A stretch of DNA of 64,000 bases from SAR202 cluster bacterium bin127 (GTDB taxonomy: Bacteria > Chloroflexota > Dehalococcoidia > Lucifugimonadales > Lucifugimonadaceae): contig MPNN01000002.1 in assembly GCA_002239045.1 (NCBI GenBank), positions 186,001 to 250,000 of the forward strand, read 5' to 3'. A program made the translations under genes and the position numbers. A model generated the notes under the pieces. That model was not told the origin of the DNA and ran no database searches. It saw only the letters and a program-made list of their open reading frames with translations. This document shows, one piece after another, positions 16,629 through 24,291 of this stretch (position 1 is the first letter of the stretch; every line of letters starts with the position of its first letter).

Positions 16629-16655
16629 GGGTTCCCGCGTTCGCGGGAATGACGG
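16629..16655. repeat. TTCCCGCG palindromic repeat
   Basis: GGTTCCCGCG, two Ts and CGCGGGAATGACGG form a hairpin 13 nt upstream of the chosen start of the Vms1-like gene. The same element, inverted, is at 9393-9420, and degraded tandem copies (CGCGAGAATGACGG, TAGTGGGATTGACGG) follow at 16664-16720. A looser relative is at 27255-27305. Confidence 0.7.
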
Positions 16656-16726
16656 TAAGTGCTCGCGAGAATGACGGCGGACGCTGGTCGGGATGAAGGC
16701 ACGTGCTAGTGGGATTGACGGCGCGC

Positions 16727-17926
16727 TTACTCGGTCCAAGACTTGCCTTTGAAGGCTACCGCTGCGGGGTCTACCCGTGCGCCCAGGCCGGTGCCTTCGG
16801 GAAGGATCAGGTGTCCGTTTTCGACGCGTTCGTAAGGTTCTAAGAGGGTGTGTCGCCAGTCGATTTCGTAGACGGCGTGTTCGAGTGGGAGGACGTTTTC
16901 GAAGGCGATGGTGGCGTGAGCACTAGCGAGTAGCGAGAGGGGTCCGGATGGGCAGTGCATGGAGACTGATCCGGGGTATGCCGGCTCGAGTTCGACGCCG
17001 ATGCGGTAGGCCTCGACGGGGCCGCCGCAGAATTTCACGTCGGGCATGACGATGTCGAGGATGTCCTCGTTGAGGAGTCGCTTGAAGAGGTCGACACCGT
17101 AGCCGTGTTCTGCACCGGCGACCGGGAGGACAGCGTGTTCGTGGACGGTGCGGAGGTCGTCGGAACGCTCGATGGGGTCTACGGGTTCTTCAAACCATTG
17201 GCCTCCCGCGGCTCGGAGTTCGGGTTCTAGGGCCAGAGCGGAGTCGAGGTCGAACCGCGAGTGGCAATCGACGAAAATGGTGATGTCAGGACCGACGGCT
17301 TGGCGGATGGCCTGGACGCGTTCGAGTCCGGCTTCGGCGCAGCGTGGTAGTCCGGTCGAATTGAACGGAGCTTTGCACTCGTCGAAGGGTGCGCATTTGA
17401 TGGTTGTGAATCCGTTGTTTACGGCTTCAACGGCCATTTCGGCGAAGTCGTCCGGGCCGCGATCGACGGGGCCTTGGTCGTCGGGAAGTAGAGAACGGTT
17501 TATGTTTCCGTAGAGTCGGACTTTGTCGGGTAGGTCGCCGTCGTGTTGGTGGGTGTACCTGAGGTACTGTGCGAGCGGCATATGGGCACGCTGGGCGAGA
17601 GCGTCGGCGATGGCGCAACGGAGTCCGCTAACGGCGGTCGCGAGTCTCTGGTCTTGCTCCAGCTCGTTTGGATCGATGCCTAGGATCTGCATCACGTGGT
17701 CGTCGGAGGCGATGCGTTGTCCTCGGAGCCGATTGGCCAAGCGTGCAGTTACGGCGGCGACACTGTTAGAGAGTTGGGTCGAGGTGATCTCGCCTTGTCC
17801 CGCGATGCCGTCGGCGTCGGTGAGGATGATGGTGGTCCAATCGGTGCCGCCGCGGGCGTGGATCTCTTGGAACTGGAGGTCGGTGGGGGTCCACCAGATT
17901 TCGGTGTTTGAAGCATCGGAGAACAT
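16727..17926 (-). CDS. Divergent enolase-superfamily protein
   Basis: This 399-residue protein keeps the superfamily barrel with metal ligands in IFVDCHSRFD, WFEEPVDPIE and VAGAEHGYG, and the catalytic-type His in SMHCPSGPLS. It differs clearly from the other copies. The N-terminus is IWWTPTDLQFQEIHARGG instead of MKIT, the third ligand context is GAEH rather than GERL, and there is a long insert near residues 150-200. It is therefore a separate subgroup and probably uses another carboxylate substrate. The gene is followed on the same strand by the Vms1-like gene and is divergent from thpR by only 38 bp, so their promoters overlap. Confidence 0.75.
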   Translation of the reverse strand: MFSDASNTEIWWTPTDLQFQEIHARGGTDWTTIILTDADGIAGQGEITSTQLSNSVAAVTARLANRLRGQRIASDDHVMQILGIDPNELEQDQRLATAVSGLRCAIADALAQRAHMPLAQYLRYTHQHDGDLPDKVRLYGNINRSLLPDDQGPVDRGPDDFAEMAVEAVNNGFTTIKCAPFDECKAPFNSTGLPRCAEAGLERVQAIRQAVGPDITIFVDCHSRFDLDSALALEPELRAAGGQWFEEPVDPIERSDDLRTVHEHAVLPVAGAEHGYGVDLFKRLLNEDILDIVMPDVKFCGGPVEAYRIGVELEPAYPGSVSMHCPSGPLSLLASAHATIAFENVLPLEHAVYEIDWRHTLLEPYERVENGHLILPEGTGLGARVDPAAVAFKGKSWTE

Positions 17927-17964
17927 GGTGAAATGTTAATCGTTGCGTGGGCTAGGATAATGGT

Positions 17965-18723
17965 GTGGATACTATAGACGAAACGACCGAAGAGGTTCAG
18001 CGTTCGCGGCGTGGGGTGATACGGCTCGACGTTGAGCCGGTGTTGTTGCCTGGGGGAGAACGGGAAGGGGATTTTGAGTCGGAGTCTCTTTATCTGCGGT
18101 TATTCGTGGCGGTGACGTTGCCGAGGCGGGCGATCAGGGTGTTGGATGGCATGTCGAGGTCGATGCGCGAGGTGTCGTATGACGGGATGCAGAGGCGTCG
18201 GCCGTCACGCGGTGCGGTGGCGTACGATTCGGTGCGATGGACCGCGCCGGAGAACATGCACATCACGCTGAAGTTCTTGGGTGATGTGCATCAGGATGAC
18301 TTAGCAGATCTGAAATTAGAACTCGAGGAGGTTGCGGCGGATTCGGCGCGGTTGGAGCTGTTGTTGGGTGCGAATGGGTGTTTTCCGGGGGAACGGACTC
18401 CGCGGGTGTTGTGGACGGGTATGGATGGTGATCTAAGGAGGATGTCGAGTTTGGCGGCTCGATTGGATGGTGCGATGGTTAAGCGCGGTTTTCGTGAGGA
18501 GAGACGTGAGTTTTCGCCTCATGTGACGGTGGGCCGGGTGCGCAGCGGGACTCAAAAGCGGGTGTTGGCGGCAATTGGTCAGCGCTGGTTGGAGGCGCGG
18601 GCGTCGAGGGAACGATGGGATGAGATCGTGGTGCCGGTGCGATCGATGGTATTGATGCAGAGTATTCTGCACTACAACCGGCCGACGAGGTACGAGCGAG
18701 TGTTTGAGGTTGGGTTGGGGTAG
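17965..18723 (+). CDS. thpR: RNA 2',3'-cyclic phosphodiesterase (ThpR/LigT family)
   Basis: The two H-x-T-x motifs that define the 2H phosphoesterases are visible: HITLKFLG at H99/T101 and HVTVGRV at H186/T188. RLFVAVTLP is the typical first strand. The family hydrolyses 2',3'-cyclic phosphate ends of RNA to 2'-phosphomonoesters. The start is GTG 17965, giving 252 residues. The first ~42 residues are a charged extension not usual in ThpR, so a later start is possible, but no better start with a ribosome site is seen before the conserved strand. It is divergent from the enolase-family gene upstream. No RNA-repair partner lies nearby. Confidence 0.82.
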   Translation: MDTIDETTEEVQRSRRGVIRLDVEPVLLPGGEREGDFESESLYLRLFVAVTLPRRAIRVLDGMSRSMREVSYDGMQRRRPSRGAVAYDSVRWTAPENMHITLKFLGDVHQDDLADLKLELEEVAADSARLELLLGANGCFPGERTPRVLWTGMDGDLRRMSSLAARLDGAMVKRGFREERREFSPHVTVGRVRSGTQKRVLAAIGQRWLEARASRERWDEIVVPVRSMVLMQSILHYNRPTRYERVFEVGLG

Positions 18724-18809
18724 GTGTGGTGAAAGGTTAAGCAGAAGTCGACGGTGACGTAGGGGGTTTGGTCAGAGGGATGTGCCGCGTCGCGTCGTTA
18801 CTGCGCCTC

Positions 18810-19157
18810 TTAATCGCCAATGGACATCAACAACATGTTGAGTTCAGTCAAGAGTTGTGGGATGTCAGTTTGGATCGTTTTCCAGATAATCTCGTCGTCG
18901 ATGGTTAGGTAGGCGTGAGTCAAGTGGTGACGTAAGCCTATGATGTCTTGCCATTCGATTCGGGAATTCGCATCCCGCACTGATGTTGGAACGTTGGTAG
19001 CTGCCTCGCCGATTAGCCGTAAATTCCACATCGTGGCCTCGTAGATTGGACGGTTGTTGACGAATAGTTCGAAGTCGCGGCCTTCGGTGTATTTGATGAC
19101 ATTTTCGCAAAATCCGACCATGTCAGCGACGAACATTTTCCAATCACGGTCTCGCAT
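18810..19157 (-). CDS. hepT: HepT-like ribonuclease toxin (HEPN, DUF86)
   Basis: This 115-residue all-helical protein contains the HEPN catalytic motif R-x4-H-x-Y as RHHLTHAY (R76, H81, Y83). The N-terminal part (YKYTEGRDFELFVNNRPIYEA-like, here IKYTEGRDFELF) and NLRLIGEAATNVP are typical of the DUF86/HepT family. HepT is an RNase toxin inactivated when its MntA partner transfers AMP groups to the tyrosine of that motif. The mntA gene lies 7 nt upstream on the same strand, so the two form one operon. All required residues are present. Confidence 0.88.
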   Translation of the reverse strand: MRDRDWKMFVADMVGFCENVIKYTEGRDFELFVNNRPIYEATMWNLRLIGEAATNVPTSVRDANSRIEWQDIIGLRHHLTHAYLTIDDEIIWKTIQTDIPQLLTELNMLLMSIGD

Positions 19158-19164
19158 ATCGGTA

Positions 19165-19473
19165 TCAAACTTTGGTCAAGTCTCGTTGTACGTAGTGTCG
19201 GATCTCCTTGCGGATACTGCCCAAACGTGCAATGTCTACGGAGCGCCCGAAGACGCCTTCAATGTAACGCTTAGCGCCGTAGAAGGAATGCCAAGTTGGG
19301 GTTACTTCAAATTCCACTATCACATCAACGTCGCTGTCCTCGGTTGCCTCATCGCGGGCAAACGACCCGAACAGAGAAATCTCTGTTACGCCGAAACGGT
19401 CGTTCAGAACAGGCTTGTGTTTCCGGAGAAGGTCAAGAACATCGTCTCTGTTCAGTTTTGATTTCGTTGTCAT
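19165..19473 (-). CDS. mntA: MntA-like nucleotidyltransferase antitoxin
   Basis: From ATG 19473 (MTTKSKLNRDD) the protein has 102 residues, the normal length of minimal nucleotidyltransferases. The catalytic motif is GSFARDEATEDSDVDVIVEF, i.e. G36-S37 then D48 and D50 after ten residues. An upstream in-frame ATG (19521) adds an unconserved tail. The enzyme AMPylates the HepT toxin at the tyrosine of its active motif and so neutralises it; it may also repress its own operon. The gene precedes hepT. Confidence 0.87.
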   Translation of the reverse strand: MTTKSKLNRDDVLDLLRKHKPVLNDRFGVTEISLFGSFARDEATEDSDVDVIVEFEVTPTWHSFYGAKRYIEGVFGRSVDIARLGSIRKEIRHYVQRDLTKV

Positions 19474-19676
19474 GATGGTGAATCTAGATTGTGGGACCCG
19501 CTCAGCCCATTTCGCTGGCATGTGTCCCTATACAACAAAATACCACCTCTTGGTTTTTGAACTAGGATGGTGAAATTTTTGATCGTGGGCTGTGATAGAT
19601 GTTGGTTGGTCGAGGTGTAGACTTGATGCGCGCCGCTGGGCTAGTGGTCGGTGGTTGAAACTGCAGGGAGTCACTG

Positions 19677-20843
19677 ATGAAGATTACGGATGTAAAGGCA
19701 TGGGTTGTTGAGCCTCAGATGCCGGCTTTTGGGAGCACGATGGACCGGGAGTGGACGTTTGTGCGGATCGACACGGATGAGGGGGTTTCGGGTTGGGGAG
19801 AGGCGACGAGTAGTCCGCGTCATGGTAGTTTCTTGACGGCGCAGGCGGTGTTGGCGATGAAGGAGGCGTTGGTGGGAGAGGATCCGATGAATATCGAGCC
19901 GCTTTGGCAGAAGCTGTATCGGCGGTACACGTATATGGGTTCTCGGGGATTGCCGACGACGGCGATCAGTGGGATCGATATTGCTTTGTGGGACATCAAG
20001 GGGAAGGCGATGGGGGTGCCGATCTACGAGCTACTTGGTGGTAAGTTCCGAGATGAGGTGCGACTGTATGCGAATGGTTGGTTCGCCGGCTGTTCGACGC
20101 CTGAGGAGTATGGCGAGGCGGCGAAAAAGGTTGCCGAGTCTGGGCACGAGGCGTTGAAGCTGGACCCGTTTTTGGAGATGCGTCCGTATCACACGGCGTA
20201 TCAGACGGGCCAGATTTCGCACGACGGTGAGGAGCTCGGGTATGACATCGTGCGGGCGACACGCGAGGCGGTTGGTCCGCAGTTCGAGATATTGATCGAT
20301 GCGCACGGGCATTACAACGTGCCGGCGGCGATCCGGTTGGCGAACAACCTTTACGAGCAGAGTCGGATCGAATGGTTCGAGGAGCCTTTGCCGCCGGAGG
20401 GATTCGACGGCTTGGCGACGGTTCGGGCGCACACGGAGCCGAACATCTGCGTGGGCGAGCGGTTGTTCACGCGGTGGGATTTCCTGCCGGTGTTCCATCG
20501 GAACTTGGCGGACTACATCATGCCGGACATCGTGTGGACTGGTGGGATCAGTGAGATCCGGAAGATCGCGACGATGGCCGAAACGTATTACATTCCGATA
20601 AGTCCGCACAATGCGATGGGATCGTTGCAGATTGTGGCCGGGGCGCATGTGAGCATGTCGACAGTCAACTTCTATCGTTTGGAGCATTCGATGGCGTCCA
20701 TACCCGCATACAACGCGATGCTGGAGGAGCCGATCGATTTCCACGGGCAGTATGTCAAGGTTTCGGGCAAGCCGGGACTGGGTGTTGATGTGAGTATGGA
20801 TGCGATCGAGAAGTATCGTCATCCGGATTCGCCGGGCGTGTAG
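19677..20843 (+). CDS. Enolase-superfamily sugar-acid dehydratase (galactonate dehydratase-like)
   Basis: This 388-residue protein starts MKITDVKAWVVEP and carries the metal ligands in LIDAHGHYN, WFEEPLPPEG and CVGERLFTRWDF, plus the catalytic His in ISPHNAMGS. It is strongly similar along its whole length to the gene at 22794-23957 (shared stretches such as RRYTYM.SRG and DIALWDIKGKA.GVP), so the two are paralogs, and it is less close to 14555-15685. The likely reaction is dehydration of an aldonic acid to a 2-keto-3-deoxy acid. An MFS transporter follows 42 nt downstream on the same strand, so uptake and dehydration of the same acid are probably co-expressed. The substrate is not determined. 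Confidence 0.85.
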   Translation: MKITDVKAWVVEPQMPAFGSTMDREWTFVRIDTDEGVSGWGEATSSPRHGSFLTAQAVLAMKEALVGEDPMNIEPLWQKLYRRYTYMGSRGLPTTAISGIDIALWDIKGKAMGVPIYELLGGKFRDEVRLYANGWFAGCSTPEEYGEAAKKVAESGHEALKLDPFLEMRPYHTAYQTGQISHDGEELGYDIVRATREAVGPQFEILIDAHGHYNVPAAIRLANNLYEQSRIEWFEEPLPPEGFDGLATVRAHTEPNICVGERLFTRWDFLPVFHRNLADYIMPDIVWTGGISEIRKIATMAETYYIPISPHNAMGSLQIVAGAHVSMSTVNFYRLEHSMASIPAYNAMLEEPIDFHGQYVKVSGKPGLGVDVSMDAIEKYRHPDSPGV

Positions 20844-20846
20844 TGT

Positions 20847-20875
20847 GTAGGGGCGGGTTTGAAACCCGCCCCTAC
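20847..20875. repeat. Perfect hairpin between dehydratase and transporter genes
   Basis: GTAGGGGCGGGTTT pairs with AAACCCGCCCCTAC around a single central G, giving a 14-bp perfect stem. It lies 3 nt after the dehydratase stop and ends 10 nt before the ATG of the MFS gene. It could be a mobile palindrome, a terminator without a T-run, or a stabiliser of the upstream mRNA half, and it would restrict ribosome access to the transporter start. Confidence 0.75.
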
Positions 20876-20885
20876 CGGTTCTCCG

Positions 20886-22175
20886 ATGCGTCAGAAACTG
20901 GCAGATCGGTCGCCGTTCTTTTACGGGTGGTGGATTCTGGGAGCCGCGGGGTCTGCGAACTTCGTACGGAATGCGGCAGCTAGTCTCACGATTTCTGTCT
21001 TCATATATCCGCTGTCGGAGGAGTTGGGTTGGAGTAGGACGCTGATCGCAGGTGCGGCGGCGGCTGGGGGGCTGGTGGCTACTTTCACGTCGCCGATCAT
21101 TGGCCGGATGATCGATCGTTATGGTGCTCGGACGGTTTTGACGGCGAGCGTTTTGGTGTTGTGCATCTCGACGTTCGTGTTGCGGTGGTCGGACGTGAGT
21201 CTGACGGTCATGGGCGTGACGATACCGTGGTTGTTCTACATCGCATACGGGACGGGACGAGTGATCTTTGCGAGTCCGGTGCAGATCGGGACGTCGGTGG
21301 TTGTGTCACGGTGGTTCGTTCGGATGCGTGGTCGGACGAACGGGATTTTAGGGTTGTCGCACTCGGCGGGGATGGTGCTTTTTCCACTGATCGCATCGAT
21401 GGTGATCGCGCAGAGTGGCTGGCGGGACGCATGGTTCGTGTTGAGCGTGATGGTGTTTGTCGCGGCGTTGTTGCCGGTTGCCTTGCTGATATCTGAGCAG
21501 CCTGAGGATCTTGGGTTACGGCCCGATGGAGATGTTGAAGATGAGACAGATGATGAGGCTGGGTCGAAATCGGCGATTGTTGAAGAGCCGAATTGGACGT
21601 CGAGTGATGCGATGCGTACGCCGGCGTTGTGGTTGTTGGCGCTGGCGACGGGGATGATGTTCGTTATGCAAGCCGGGTCGAACACGCATGCCGCGGCGTT
21701 TTTTCAGGATCAGGGACTGGGTGCAGTTATTGCGGGTGTGAGCATAAGTTTGAATGCGGCGTTTTTGGGTGTTGGCAGCTTGGTGTGGGGTCGGATCGTC
21801 GAGCGAGTGCCGGCGCGATTTGTGATGGCCGCAGTCGCGCTGAACATGGCGGTCGGTGCGTTCCTGTTTACATTGACGGACACGACGGCCGAGGCGCTGG
21901 CGTTTTCGGCGTTCTTCGGCTTCGGGCTTGGCGGGATGCTGGTGGTGCCTCCGGTGGCGTATGCGGACTATTTCGGGCGGTCAGCGTTAGGCACGATACG
22001 GGGTATCACGGAGCCGTTCACGACATTGGGCCAAGCTGTGGGGGTGCTTATCCCGGGCCTCATATTTGATTTTGTGGGCGGCGAGAGTTATCTGCCGTTT
22101 TTCTTCGTTGCTGGATTCGTGGGTATCTTGGCGGCGGTGGCGTCGTTGTTTGCTACGAGGCCAGATGCCAACTAG
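20886..22175 (+). CDS. MFS transporter, probably for an organic or sugar acid
   Basis: From ATG 20886 (MRQKLADRSPFFYGWW) the protein has 429 residues and about 12 hydrophobic helices, in two halves separated by a long acidic loop (DGDVEDETDDEAGS, about residues 215-230). FYGWWILGAA at the start, GRMIDRYGARTVL (motif A) and the six-plus-six layout point to the monocarboxylate/oxalate-type branch of the superfamily. It lies directly behind the dehydratase gene, so it probably imports that enzyme's substrate. An upstream frame extension (TTG 20859) lies in the hairpin and is not a credible start. Confidence 0.82.
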   Translation: MRQKLADRSPFFYGWWILGAAGSANFVRNAAASLTISVFIYPLSEELGWSRTLIAGAAAAGGLVATFTSPIIGRMIDRYGARTVLTASVLVLCISTFVLRWSDVSLTVMGVTIPWLFYIAYGTGRVIFASPVQIGTSVVVSRWFVRMRGRTNGILGLSHSAGMVLFPLIASMVIAQSGWRDAWFVLSVMVFVAALLPVALLISEQPEDLGLRPDGDVEDETDDEAGSKSAIVEEPNWTSSDAMRTPALWLLALATGMMFVMQAGSNTHAAAFFQDQGLGAVIAGVSISLNAAFLGVGSLVWGRIVERVPARFVMAAVALNMAVGAFLFTLTDTTAEALAFSAFFGFGLGGMLVVPPVAYADYFGRSALGTIRGITEPFTTLGQAVGVLIPGLIFDFVGGESYLPFFFVAGFVGILAAVASLFATRPDAN

Positions 22176-22219
22176 GTTGCGCAGGATTGAACGATTGGGA
22201 GGAGATGTAGGTTGACGGT

Positions 22220-22612
22220 TCAGGAATTTTCGTCGGTTTCGTCTTCGAAGATGTCCTTGGCAATTTCCGGCGGAATTTCGATGCCGCGGGCTTCTAACTC
22301 GGACCGGATGCGTTCTTTTTCCTCGCGTCGACCTTGATCTCGCACCTTTTTTCTAGCAGCTTCGCGGATCTCGGCATTGGTTCTGAACATGTCTCTGGTC
22401 CCTTCGATTAGGAATGCGATTGCTGGGACGAACGCCCAGTTGAGTTTGGATGTCGCAATATCGAGAAATCGGAACGGCACAGTGTCCGCCCCAGAGTATA
22501 TCGCAAGCGTGGAAGTCGTCACGATGCCGATGATGGCGAAGCCGATGACTTGCCATAGGATGCCTCGTTGGTCCAGCTGAAATGGCACTTGGCTACTAGC
22601 CTTTCTTTTCAT
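22220..22612 (-). CDS. Membrane protein with two helices and a coiled-coil tail
   Basis: The 130-residue product has a short polar N-terminus, a helix at about 18-40 (ILWQVIGFAIIGIVTTSTLA) and a second at about 57-72 (LNWAFVPAIAFLIEGT). These are followed by a charged coil (EIREAARKKVRDQGRREEKE) and an acidic tail. The layout resembles the protein at 7422-7868; no known family is recognised. It sits convergent to the MFS gene and divergent from the next dehydratase, with an inverted repeat in the divergent region. Confidence 0.55.
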   Translation of the reverse strand: MKRKASSQVPFQLDQRGILWQVIGFAIIGIVTTSTLAIYSGADTVPFRFLDIATSKLNWAFVPAIAFLIEGTRDMFRTNAEIREAARKKVRDQGRREEKERIRSELEARGIEIPPEIAKDIFEDETDENS

Positions 22613-22657
22613 GCGTTTCCCCGCGTCGATTGAGATCGCAGCGTCCTAAGACTCAGA

Positions 22658-22676
22658 TTATACAACATTTGTATAA
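22658..22676. promoter_or_regulatory. Inverted repeat, possible operator
   Basis: TTATACAA, CAT, TTGTATAA forms a perfect 8-bp inverted repeat in the 181-bp divergent region between the coiled-coil membrane protein gene and the dehydratase at 22794. The size and AT-richness suit a dimeric helix-turn-helix regulator, and each arm contains a -10-like hexamer. There is no direct evidence of binding. Confidence 0.4.
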
Positions 22677-22793
22677 GCGATTTTAACTGCACAATAGTCA
22701 TTCGTCAAACATACATATCACAATTGAACACCTCCGTTGATGTGCTGCGATCCATAGGTCGCCAACGGATAACATGAACGCAGGAGTTGCGAT

Positions 22794-23957
22794 ATGAAGA
22801 TTACCGATGTCAATGCCTATGTGGTGACGCCGCCGGGTCACGCGTATGGCGGACCGAACGAGCGACAGTGGACGTTTGTGAGAATCGATACGGATGAGGG
22901 GATTCACGGCTGGGGCGAGTGCACGAACTATCCGGGCGGTGGGAGTTTCCTGACCGCTCGTGCGGTGCTGTTGATGAAGGAGGTGCTGGTAGGTGAGGAT
23001 CCGGCAAATATCGAGCCGTTGTGGCACCGGTTGTTCCGTCGGTACACGTATATGAGTTCGCGGGGATTTGCATCGACGGCGATCAGCGGGATCGATATTG
23101 CGTTGTGGGACATCAAAGGCAAGGCTTTAGGTGTCCCGGTCTATGAGTTGTTGGGTGGGAAGTTCAGGGATGAGGTGCGGCTCTATGCCAACGGTTGGTT
23201 CACCGGCGCGACGACACCGGAGGACTACTACGAAGCGGCGAAGAAGGTCGTGGCGGATGGTCACGAGGCGATGAAGCTGGACCCGTTTAATGAGATGGTG
23301 CCGGTCCACACCAAGTTCACTGACGGTGTCATCTCACACGCCGGTGAGCAGTTGGGTTACGACATCGTGCGAGCGGTGCGAGAGGCGGTAGGTCCGAAGC
23401 CGGAAATCCTCATCGACGCGCACGGCAACTTCAACGTCCCGACTGCTATTCGGCTCGCCAACACGTTGCACGAGCAGTCGAACATCGAGTGGTTCGAAGA
23501 GCCGTTGCCGCAGGAGAGTTGGGACGCATTAGAGACGGTGCGTCAGAACACAGTGCCAAACATCTGCGTCGGCGAGCGACTGTACACCCGCTGGGACTTC
23601 TTGCCAGTCTTCCGAAAGAATCTCGCCAACTACATCATGCCCGACATCGTGTGGACGGGCGGCATCAGCGAAATCAAGAAGATTGCGTCGATGGCGGAGG
23701 CGTACTACATCCCGATAAGTCCGCACAACGCAATGGGCTCCATCCAAATCGTAGCCGGCGCGCACGTCTGCATGTCGACCGTGAACTTCTACCGGCTGGA
23801 GCATGCGATCGCTTTCATTCCGATGTATCAGGCGATGCTGGAGGAGCCGATCGAGTTTGACGGGCAGTATGTGCGGGTGAGTGGGAAGCCGGGATTGGGG
23901 GTTGAGGTGAGTATGGAGGCTATGGAGCGGTATGGGGTTGAGGGGTGGGATGAATGA
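22794..23957 (+). CDS. Enolase-superfamily sugar-acid dehydratase (galactonate dehydratase-like)
   Basis: This 387-residue protein has the same layout as the gene at 19677: start MKITDVNAYVVTP, ligands in LIDAHGNFN, WFEEPLPQES and CVGERLYTRWDF, and catalytic His in ISPHNAMGS. CAGGAG at 22782-22787 places the ribosome site 6 nt before the ATG. The paralogs differ mostly in the N-terminal capping domain, which sets substrate preference, so they may act on related but different acids. No transporter follows; instead, remnants of a dehydrogenase and a PIN gene lie downstream, suggesting the end of this catabolic cluster has decayed. Confidence 0.85.
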   Translation: MKITDVNAYVVTPPGHAYGGPNERQWTFVRIDTDEGIHGWGECTNYPGGGSFLTARAVLLMKEVLVGEDPANIEPLWHRLFRRYTYMSSRGFASTAISGIDIALWDIKGKALGVPVYELLGGKFRDEVRLYANGWFTGATTPEDYYEAAKKVVADGHEAMKLDPFNEMVPVHTKFTDGVISHAGEQLGYDIVRAVREAVGPKPEILIDAHGNFNVPTAIRLANTLHEQSNIEWFEEPLPQESWDALETVRQNTVPNICVGERLYTRWDFLPVFRKNLANYIMPDIVWTGGISEIKKIASMAEAYYIPISPHNAMGSIQIVAGAHVCMSTVNFYRLEHAIAFIPMYQAMLEEPIEFDGQYVRVSGKPGLGVEVSMEAMERYGVEGWDE

Positions 23958-23964
23958 GATGTAA

Positions 23965-24084
23965 TGGCGATTGTTTGCCTACATCACCGGCTCCGAACTC
24001 CTAATCGACGGCGGCGTAACCGCAGGATTCAAGGGAAACACGATGCCGGAACGGGAACGAGAGAACCCTTACCGGCCTAAGTAA
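23965..24084 (+). pseudogene. C-terminal remnant of a short-chain dehydrogenase
   Basis: The frame reads AYITGSELLIDGGVTAGF, the characteristic end of short-chain dehydrogenases ('Y.TG..L.VDGG...'), then runs on to TAA 24082-24084. Upstream is an in-frame stop at 23962-23964 and no Rossmann or YxxxK motif, so the first ~230 codons are gone. It follows the dehydratase stop directly, consistent with a former dehydratase-dehydrogenase pair. Confidence 0.6.
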
Positions 24085-24215
24085 TCACCCGAAAATCCGA
24101 GGTTTTCGAGATAATCGTCGAAGCGCTCGTCAGATTACAGGATCAGTCATCTACAAAAGTGTCTTTCGCTGATGCCTACCTTGTCACCGCGTACGAGCAA
24201 CACCGCACGACGTAA
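24084..24215 (+). pseudogene. Possible C-terminal remnant of a PIN-domain toxin
   Basis: The frame contains VFEIIVEALVRLQDQSS, then KVSFADAYLVTAYEQ, ending at TAA 24213-24215. The second block resembles the 'vdFaDAylaa' motif carrying a conserved acidic residue of PIN domains. No start and no N-terminal aspartate are present. The rest of the intergenic region to 24291 shows nothing recognisable. Confidence 0.35.
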
Positions 24216-24291
24216 TCGATCCTGGTGTGTATAGACTGGCAGAAATTTGAATCAAGATTAACGCCGAAGTATCGTTAGAGATAGAACTGTC

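Noticed and set aside
16617-16739. Longer N-terminus of the Vms1-like protein
   Set aside because: The extension encodes a genomic palindromic repeat and has no conserved sequence.
20031-20822. 263-residue minus-strand frame
   Set aside because: Antisense of the 19677 dehydratase; Arg/His-rich, with no features.
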